Shown here: positions 47,449-53,527 of the stretch, piece after piece
Layout of the letters: each line of letters opens with the position of its first letter
How positions within the stretch are numbered: position 1 is the first letter of the stretch
Source: a virus
Reading direction: 5' to 3' (one strand)
IMG/VR virus record: IMGVR_UViG_3300042987_002836
Location: 1 to 53,527 of that record
DNA length: 53,527 bases
The notes under the pieces: model-generated
The model's input: only the letters and a program-made list of their open reading frames with translations
Told to the model about the DNA's origin: nothing
The model's database searches: none
Program-made: the position numbers and the translations under genes

Positions 47449-47793
47449 ATGCCAGGATTCACAGGAAGATCTACCGACGGAGTTCAACGGACAATCGTGG
47501 TCACCGTCGAGGACGCAGACACAGACACTACCGTCTACTCTCCGACTCAGAAGTGCCGCGTTACGTCGCTGATCGCCGCCAACCGGACCGGCGGAACTCT
47601 GCCTTTGACGGTCAAGATCACACGCGGAGCAGACACGCACTACGTCGTCAAAGACCACAGAGTCCCCAACGGAGAGAATAGAGAGCTTGCCGGTAACGGT
47701 ATTATTGTTCAAGCTGGCGATGTTCTTGAAGCAGTTTGTCCAGTAGAAGATTCATTTGATCTAATCGTTTCGGCGGTGGAAGGACTTGTCTGA
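47449..47793 (+). CDS. Small virion-type beta protein (114 aa)
   Basis: Begins MPGFTGRSTDGVQRTIVVTV. Beta-rich (PLTVKITRGADTHYVVKDHR, LAGNGIIVQAGDVLEAVCP), similar in layout to the preceding gene; the two look like distant relatives, with a strand order suggestive of a sandwich. Stop overlaps the next start (TGATG). Confidence 0.65.
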   Translation: MPGFTGRSTDGVQRTIVVTVEDADTDTTVYSPTQKCRVTSLIAANRTGGTLPLTVKITRGADTHYVVKDHRVPNGENRELAGNGIIVQAGDVLEAVCPVEDSFDLIVSAVEGLV

Positions 47794-48050
47794 TGTCAGC
47801 TCCAGACTTTTATAACGTGCAAGACATCGCAGACAAAACGTTCTACGGCCTGCGTTTTGCTCCATCGACAGGGACACTTACGGCAGTCAAAGTAAACGAC
47901 GGAACTCCAGTGAAGCTTCCAGAAATCACGACGGAAGGCGATCCGTACATTCGGAAGCCATCTGATTATCGTGCATGGGTCTGGACCAGCAACACATTGC
48001 GGTTTTCGTGGGATAATACAACAGGACACCTTTTGGTGGAGGTAGTGTAA
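47793..48050 (+). CDS. Small virion-type protein (85 aa)
   Basis: Starts MSAPDFYNVQDIADKTFYGL; a beta-rich short protein with GDPYIRKPSDYRAWVW in the middle. TGATG overlap upstream; the next gene's GTG follows the TAA directly. Probably part of the fibre operon. Confidence 0.6.
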   Translation: MSAPDFYNVQDIADKTFYGLRFAPSTGTLTAVKVNDGTPVKLPEITTEGDPYIRKPSDYRAWVWTSNTLRFSWDNTTGHLLVEVV

Positions 48051-51000
48051 GTGGCACAACTAATCGATCTTGGAAAGCTCCGCTTCTATTTTGCCGGAGA
48101 GTACAGCACCGCGACCGAATACGAGCTGAACGACTGCGTTCGCTACGGCGGTAACGTGTATGTCTACACAAATGAAGTTGCCACAACAGGCACTCTTCCG
48201 ACCGCGACCTCGCACTGGCAGGTCATGGTCGAAGGCATCAACTTCCGTGGCAACTACAATGCCGTAACACCGTACGCGGTAAACGACGTCGTTGCGTTCG
48301 GCGGCATTCTCTACACCTGCATCCAGAACAGCACCAACAACGTTCCGACAAACACGACGTACTGGGAAAAGTTCGTTGACGGTCTTCAGTACGAAGGCAA
48401 CTACAACAACACAACTCCGTACCAGAAGAACGACATCGTCACCTACGGCGCACGCGCGTACATCGCCACCGCAACGACGACAGGAAATCTTCCGACAAAC
48501 ACCTCGTACTGGCAGGTCTTCGCAGACGGCCTCGCGAGCTTGGGTCTTTACAATGCCGCGACAGAGTACAAGAAGAACGACGTCGTCTTCCTCGGCGGGC
48601 GCACGTACGTCGCGCTCCGTGACACAGTAGGAGATGAGCCTGGCGCGACCGGCAGCGGATCCGACTGGGCGGTGTTTGCCGACGGTCTCAAGTTCCGCAG
48701 CAACTGGAACACTGCAACTCGCTACGAGCTGAACGACATCGTACTTCGCGGTGGCAATGCGTACATTTGTACTCTTGCACACACGTCTGCTGGCACGTTC
48801 AATGCAGACCTGACGGCACTGAAGTGGTCGATCTACAGCCAAGGATTCCGCTTCCGCGGCGTGTGGACTCCAGAGACTGACTATCTCGTCAACGACCTGG
48901 TCTCTGACGGAAACTCTACATACGTCTCAAGCGCCGACTTTACGTCCGGCGCGACAAGCATTCTTGACGACGCGTACTGGTCGATCTTCGCTCTTGGCGC
49001 CGACTACCTCCCGGCTCAAGTAAGCAACGAGAACAAGCTTCTTTCAACAGACGGAACTGATCCGTTCTGGTCTTCAGACATCAACATCTCTGGAGATGTT
49101 CAGGCCGGTGGAGTTCTCTATCTCGGCCAAGACGCGTACACGATCGCAACAACAGTCGCTCTTCCAAACCTCATCGGTCTGGCGGTTGGTGACGCTGGCG
49201 GATCGTCCGAGGAATACGCTCAGTTCGTCGTCTGGAACAAGAACACAGACGGTCTAGCCTCAACTGACCTCATCGTACAGACGCACGACGCGTCGGACAC
49301 AGACGGTTTCATCGACATCGGTATCACGGGCGAGAACTTCGACAGCACTACATACGGCATCACCGGACCAAACGACGGCTACCTGTTCATGGTCGCTCCT
49401 ACAGGAACAACCGGCGAAGGCAACCTTGTCTTGGCCACAGGTGACACCGGGACAGCTAACAAGATCGTCTTTGCCGCTGGTGGTTTGACATCTGGTAACA
49501 CGCAGATGGAGATCATTCCAGACACAAGCGTGCACATCGAGATCGCTACTGCGTCGACGAGCACTACAACAGGAGCGCTTGTTGTTGCAGGTGGCGTCGG
49601 TGTCCAGGGTGACATGAACGTCCAAGGCGACCTCAACGTCGTTGGTAACCTCGCGTTGAGCGGTCTTGACTACATCGGCGTAGGTGACGGAGCAGCAGAG
49701 TTTGGCGCTACGTTGACTAACCCGATCGCGACATTCCAGATCGACGCAGACGACTACGCGCAAGTCGCGTTCAGGAACATCAGCGACGCCGCCAATGCGT
49801 CAACTGACTTCATCGCGTATGCTGACGACGGCTCTGACAACGACGGCTACATCGACATGGGCATCACGTCGAGCAACTTTGCCGATCCAGAGTTCACTCT
49901 GACCGGAGCGCATGACGGCTACATCTTTATGAACGCTCCAACAGGTTCTGGAGGAGCGGGCAACCTTGTCTTGGCCACAGGCGCAAACGGCGTTGAGAAC
50001 AAGATCGTTTTTGCAGCCGGCGGTCTAACGTCCGGCAACGAGCAAATGATCATCACACCGTTCCAGTCGGTGCACGTTGAGATTGCTACAGAGTCGACAA
50101 GCGCTACTACAGGAGCATTCACTGTAGACGGTGGTATCGGTCTCACAGGCAACTTGAACGTCGGCGGCAACGTCGGCATCGTTGGTAACGTCGACATCCA
50201 AGGCCAGATCACGATCGCAGGTGGCGGTACAACATTCGACACCGCAAACCTTGCGGTCGTCGACCCGATGATCTACGTCGCGCAGTCTAACTCGGACAAC
50301 GCTGTTGACTTCGCATTCGTCGGCGAGGCAGCGTTCCCGATCACTCCAATCGCGCGCACCGTGACGAACAAGGTCCTCACCGACAACATCGCCACGCTGA
50401 CGGTCTCGGCGGCGCACACGTTCCAAGAAGGCGACTATGTCGTCGTCGCAGGCGTGGACGCAACGTTCAACGGAACTCATCTGATCACAGATCTTCCGAC
50501 AGCTTCTTCATTCAGCTTTGCTAAGACCGCAACAAATGTTCCAGCAGCGTCTGCTACCGGTACCGCGACTGTTTCCAACAGAGCGAAGTACTCAGGTCTT
50601 GCGAAAGACGCCACAGACGGCGTCTGGAAGCTGTTCGCAGACGCAAGCACCAAGCCCGCGAATACCGTAAACTTCTCAGAAGCAGGCGTTCGCTACGACG
50701 ACCTCCAGCTCCGCAATATCACCGCGGTCGGCAACGTCGCTGTCACAGGTACTCTCAAGCAGAACAACCACGATGTTCTGACAAACGACATCGCAAACGC
50801 GAAGGGCGACATCATCGTCGCGACCGCGCCGGACGCGATGACTCGACTTGGTGTTGGATCTAACACGACATTCATTCAGGCCGACAATACTCAAGCAACA
50901 GGCCTCAAGTACACAAGCTTGGCGACAGACACCGTCCTTGGCGCAGTCCAAGTCACGGCTTCTACCTCTCGCCCGGCATCTCCTTCCATCGGTCAGTTGA

Positions 51001-51224
51001 TCTTTGAAACAGACACTGACTACATCAACCGCTATACCTCTAGCGGATGGAAGGCTCTCGGTCCGGTGTTCATCGGTTTTACGACCGACGACAGTGGCAA
51101 CCTCACGGCTGTCACAGGTCCGGACGGAACCTATAATGTTGGAGACTACACCGACTATGGCATTCTCCCAGCGGAGATGGCAGTGTCGGTGAACGCCTCC
51201 GGTCAATTGGTACTCACCTCGTAG
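48051..51224 (+). CDS. Long tail fibre with carbohydrate-binding repeats (1057 aa)
   Basis: GTG start after GGTGGAGGTAGT. Residues about 10-320 are six repeats of about 50 residues (for example NFRGNYNAVTPYAVNDVVAF ... YWEKFVDGL), the CBM5/12-like pattern. Two repeats of about 175 residues follow, each with a motif like GAHDGYIFMNAPTG and NLVLATG ... NKIVFAAGG and ending TTGALVVAGGVGVQG, as in T4-like cyanophage fibres. After a further beta region, an AKGDIIVATAPDAMTRLGVG motif precedes the end domain. Likely a long fibre binding host polysaccharide. Confidence 0.88.
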   Translation: MAQLIDLGKLRFYFAGEYSTATEYELNDCVRYGGNVYVYTNEVATTGTLPTATSHWQVMVEGINFRGNYNAVTPYAVNDVVAFGGILYTCIQNSTNNVPTNTTYWEKFVDGLQYEGNYNNTTPYQKNDIVTYGARAYIATATTTGNLPTNTSYWQVFADGLASLGLYNAATEYKKNDVVFLGGRTYVALRDTVGDEPGATGSGSDWAVFADGLKFRSNWNTATRYELNDIVLRGGNAYICTLAHTSAGTFNADLTALKWSIYSQGFRFRGVWTPETDYLVNDLVSDGNSTYVSSADFTSGATSILDDAYWSIFALGADYLPAQVSNENKLLSTDGTDPFWSSDINISGDVQAGGVLYLGQDAYTIATTVALPNLIGLAVGDAGGSSEEYAQFVVWNKNTDGLASTDLIVQTHDASDTDGFIDIGITGENFDSTTYGITGPNDGYLFMVAPTGTTGEGNLVLATGDTGTANKIVFAAGGLTSGNTQMEIIPDTSVHIEIATASTSTTTGALVVAGGVGVQGDMNVQGDLNVVGNLALSGLDYIGVGDGAAEFGATLTNPIATFQIDADDYAQVAFRNISDAANASTDFIAYADDGSDNDGYIDMGITSSNFADPEFTLTGAHDGYIFMNAPTGSGGAGNLVLATGANGVENKIVFAAGGLTSGNEQMIITPFQSVHVEIATESTSATTGAFTVDGGIGLTGNLNVGGNVGIVGNVDIQGQITIAGGGTTFDTANLAVVDPMIYVAQSNSDNAVDFAFVGEAAFPITPIARTVTNKVLTDNIATLTVSAAHTFQEGDYVVVAGVDATFNGTHLITDLPTASSFSFAKTATNVPAASATGTATVSNRAKYSGLAKDATDGVWKLFADASTKPANTVNFSEAGVRYDDLQLRNITAVGNVAVTGTLKQNNHDVLTNDIANAKGDIIVATAPDAMTRLGVGSNTTFIQADNTQATGLKYTSLATDTVLGAVQVTASTSRPASPSIGQLIFETDTDYINRYTSSGWKALGPVFIGFTTDDSGNLTAVTGPDGTYNVGDYTDYGILPAEMAVSVNASGQLVLTS

Positions 51225-51242
51225 TAGCAAAAAAGGATAGCA

Positions 51243-53186
51243 ATGGCAACGATCAATCTTGGAAAAATCCGTCTCAACTGGCGCGGTACGTGGTCGAGCG
51301 CTACGGCCTACACGGTCAATGACGCGGTGTACCTCAACGGCGACTCGTTCGTTGCTGTAGCCGACAACACAAACGCTCAGCCTCTGGCAGCGGGAGTGCT
51401 CAACGCGAACTGGAACTACCTGTCGCGCGGCGCGTCAAGCGTCGTCACGACACGCGGCGACATCGTCTACCGCGGCGCTTCTGGTCTCACACGACTTGCA
51501 GCTGGTACAGCCGGTCAGGTCCTCACAACACAGGGCACGACAGGTGACCCGTACTGGCAGGACAAGAGCGGCCGTCCGAACTACAGCGTGTACACAGGCG
51601 CCGTATCTGTATTGAACAACGCGTCGCAGTACGGTCGCCAAGACGCAGGCTACGCGATCGGCGGTTTGATGATGAACAACCACGGCTCGAACCCGGGCTA
51701 TGGAAACTTGTTCATGATCACTCAGGACCGCAAGAACATCAAGTCTGCCGGCTACCAGTGGTATCAGAACCTCGGCACAGGTCACTTCACCGACCAGATC
51801 AGCGCTGCGACATATCCAGGATCACGCGCGACGACCGGTCAGTACTGCCAGTTCGACACGGCGCTTGACGCAGACGAGTTCTTTTCGTACGTCGTCCGCA
51901 ACTACGCTTCGGCTGTCGCGGTCACGACGAAGGGTCGTCTCTACTTCACCGGTTACAACGGCTTCGGTCAGTTTGGTTTCGGTGACACAACAACACGCCA
52001 GATCTTCACGCGCTCGGCGTACTTTGGTCCGGGCACCGGCCGCACCGCGGTCGACGTCAAGATCGGCAAGATCTTCTCGGGCTCGGACGGTCTCACGACT
52101 CCGTTCCTTGTCCGCACGTCTGAAGGCGAGATGTACGGCGCAGGCTACAACGGCGCAGGTCTTCTTGGACAAGGCGACACCACGAACCGCACGTCGTGGA
52201 CACGTATCGGTGCCGCGACGCTCAACTCGGGCGGTGCGACGATCACTGGGTACCAGTTCAGCAACAAGTGCTCGATCAACAACGCGATCATCATCGCGTG
52301 GAACTCTGCCGGCCAGATCTTCGGCTGGGGCGCACCGACGCGCAACCAGCTTGGTTTGAACACAACCGCGCAGCAGAACACTCCGCAGCGTCTCACACAG
52401 CTTGAGTCTCTCATCGGCGCAGGCGTTACTCCGGTAGACATCTGCATGCCGGTCGGCGGAAACGACAACAACGGTGTCGTCACTGCTATCTTGATGACCA
52501 ACGGCGAAATCTATACAGCAGGACAGTCACTTCACGGACAGCTTGGCATCGGCGGTGCTGATGGTCAAACTTCTGCGATCTGGCAGATCGCTACAAAGCC
52601 TGTTGGCAAGACATGGTCACGACTCTGGGCGTCGGGCGGCGAATCGGCGACGTTCTACGCGCTGACGACCGACGGCCTTCTGTACTCGTGGGGCTACAAC
52701 GGCTATCGTCAGATCGGTGACACAACAACGTCGAACCGCCAGGTTCCGACGCTTGTGTCTGGTCTTCCGGCCGGATTCCAAGGCAACATCGAGAGCGTCT
52801 GGACGTGGGGCGACTCGAACACCGCTCCGACAGGATTCCACACAACGTGGGTCCGCACGACGACGAACCGCTGGGCCTCTTTTGGGTACTACGGTTTCGG
52901 CACGATCGCACAGGCACAGATTCCGATCTCGACATTGTTCGACGGCACGAACGGCTCATCTGATCCGCGAGAAATCACGGCACAGCTTCCAGACTTCGGC
53001 GCGAACATCGTCAACATCGTTCCTGGCTACCAGACCGGCTCGACCAGCTCGGCCATCTACATCTTGATGCTCGACGGCCGAGTGTTCCACATGGGCTACG
53101 ACGACAGCAACCTGTGGTCTGGAACGAACGACGGCACGAACGTGCTCAGCCGTATCTTCTACCCACGTCAAGTCACGCACTTCTAA
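51243..53186 (+). CDS. RCC1-like propeller tail fibre protein (647 aa)
   Basis: N-terminus INLGKIRLNWRGTWSSATAY with one carbohydrate-binding-type repeat, related to 48051 and 53469. A TRGDIVYRGASGLTRLAAGT fibre motif follows. From about residue 190 to the end, RCC1-type repeats (GRLYFTGYNGFGQFGFGDTT, GEMYGAGYNGAGLLGQGDTT, GLLYSWGYNGYRQIGDTTTS) predict a beta-propeller. Likely a receptor-binding head. Confidence 0.85.
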   Translation: MATINLGKIRLNWRGTWSSATAYTVNDAVYLNGDSFVAVADNTNAQPLAAGVLNANWNYLSRGASSVVTTRGDIVYRGASGLTRLAAGTAGQVLTTQGTTGDPYWQDKSGRPNYSVYTGAVSVLNNASQYGRQDAGYAIGGLMMNNHGSNPGYGNLFMITQDRKNIKSAGYQWYQNLGTGHFTDQISAATYPGSRATTGQYCQFDTALDADEFFSYVVRNYASAVAVTTKGRLYFTGYNGFGQFGFGDTTTRQIFTRSAYFGPGTGRTAVDVKIGKIFSGSDGLTTPFLVRTSEGEMYGAGYNGAGLLGQGDTTNRTSWTRIGAATLNSGGATITGYQFSNKCSINNAIIIAWNSAGQIFGWGAPTRNQLGLNTTAQQNTPQRLTQLESLIGAGVTPVDICMPVGGNDNNGVVTAILMTNGEIYTAGQSLHGQLGIGGADGQTSAIWQIATKPVGKTWSRLWASGGESATFYALTTDGLLYSWGYNGYRQIGDTTTSNRQVPTLVSGLPAGFQGNIESVWTWGDSNTAPTGFHTTWVRTTTNRWASFGYYGFGTIAQAQIPISTLFDGTNGSSDPREITAQLPDFGANIVNIVPGYQTGSTSSAIYILMLDGRVFHMGYDDSNLWSGTNDGTNVLSRIFYPRQVTHF

Positions 53187-53197
53187 GGAGAGATTAG

Positions 53198-53428
53198 GTG
53201 CACATCTACACATACATTCCAGACCTGGTCAACATCGCGTACCTCCAGATGGGTCCGTGGGAGGGCGGTCCGATCCAGGACCTCGGCTACCACAGTGGCC
53301 GCATGTACCTCCGTTTTCCGTCGGCAGAAGCAGTTCAATCTGCCATGCCTGAGGAGAGCATGGACTTTCGTGAGGCGACAAACGAAGAAATCGAAGCACT
53401 CGGGACACTGCCAGAGTACCCAGCCTAA
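53198..53428 (+). CDS. Small hypothetical protein (76 aa), GTG start
   Basis: Starts MHIYTYIPDLVNIAYLQMGP after AAGGAGAGATTAG. Mixed, acidic end (EEIEALGTLPEYPA). Stands between two fibre genes like 43380-43544; possibly a fibre assembly or attachment factor. Confidence 0.65.
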   Translation: MHIYTYIPDLVNIAYLQMGPWEGGPIQDLGYHSGRMYLRFPSAEAVQSAMPEESMDFREATNEEIEALGTLPEYPA

Positions 53429-53437
53429 CCGCTAGGT

Positions 53438-53453
53438 TCTCCGGTCGGAGAAA
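53438..53453 (+). terminator. Small hairpin between fibre genes
   Basis: TTCTCC-ggtc-GGAGAA, perfect 6-bp stem and 4-nt loop after the stop of 53198-53428. No clear U-tract; its 3' arm region leads into the next ribosome-binding site, so it may also tune translation. Confidence 0.4.
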
Positions 53454-53468
53454 GAAGAAAAGAGCAAA

Positions 53469-53527
53469 ATGGCAACTGTAAATCTGAGCAACATCAAGTT
53501 GAACTGGCGTGGAGACTACTCCGCAAC
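53469..53527 (+). CDS. Further tail fibre protein, cut by the window edge
   Basis: Nineteen codons are visible, MATVNLSNIKLNWRGDYSA, closely related to the N-terminus of the gene at 51243 (ATINLGKIRLNWRGTWSSA). So the fibre array continues beyond the window. Confidence 0.7.
   Translation, partial: MATVNLSNIKLNWRGDYSA

Noticed and set aside
48060-48842. 260-codon minus-strand frame opposite the long fibre gene
   Set aside because: Shadow of a well-supported fibre gene; no start signal.

Overview
The window is part of a double-stranded DNA tailed phage genome of moderately high GC. Its host was probably an actinomycete, perhaps a freshwater Acidimicrobiia-like lineage. Evidence for the host: a DUF3039 protein (an actinobacterial family), an actinobacterial-type Nei/Fpg glycosylase (MPEGH start), poly-threonine linkers, and a secreted protein that looks like Acidimicrobiia surface proteins. 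Evidence for a phage: dense gene packing with ATGA/GTGA/TGATG overlaps, three different peptidoglycan-degrading enzymes, holin-like proteins, a primase-polymerase/helicase, a class II ribonucleotide reductase and a very large set of collagen-like tail-fibre genes. No capsid, portal or large terminase gene is visible, so this is a fragment of a larger genome.

Left arm (1-11.2 kb, all minus strand). About 25 mostly small, unrecognised genes. Fifteen near-identical copies of a compact promoter-like element (GAAACTAAAGTTGTTATAAT) precede them, often with the stop codon of the preceding gene built into the element. Strong GC-rich hairpins without U-tracts separate several units. The two recognisable genes are a MoxR/CobS-like AAA+ ATPase and a protein with an HExxH site and a C-terminal VWA domain (CobT-like).

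11.3-15.5 kb (minus strand). CHAP-type lysin with a peptidoglycan-binding domain, a possible small terminase subunit, a basic lysine-rich protein, a holin-like protein, tRNA-Pro(UGG), tRNA-Thr(UGU) and several small genes. This block lacks the 15-copy element and starts from a sigma70-like promoter at 15.55-15.58 kb.

15.5-16.2 kb. A roughly 700-bp non-coding strand-switch region, AT-rich and full of palindromes and short direct repeats: a candidate origin or master control region.

16.2-30.6 kb (mixed strands). An 1168-residue secreted, Thr-linked beta-helix protein with a C-terminal membrane anchor; small membrane proteins; an HTH regulator; an Fe(II)/2-oxoglutarate oxygenase of the asparagine/arginine hydroxylase type; a lipoprotein; B12-dependent ribonucleotide reductase; DUF3039; Nei glycosylase; an M15 endolysin; a glycosyltransferase; and a secreted lytic transglycosylase.

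30.8-53.5 kb (mostly plus strand). Tail-fibre region: collagen-like proteins, a LamG-like protein, a seven-bladed propeller, an RCC1-like propeller and carbohydrate-binding-module repeats. The fibres share two families of N-terminal modules. A replication/recombination island (serine recombinase, primase-helicase, HTH protein, metallophosphoesterase, DUF6378-like protein) interrupts it at 33.8-39.1 kb. The B12-dependent reductase together with the CobS/CobT-like pair suggests that nucleotide production and cobalamin supply may be linked.
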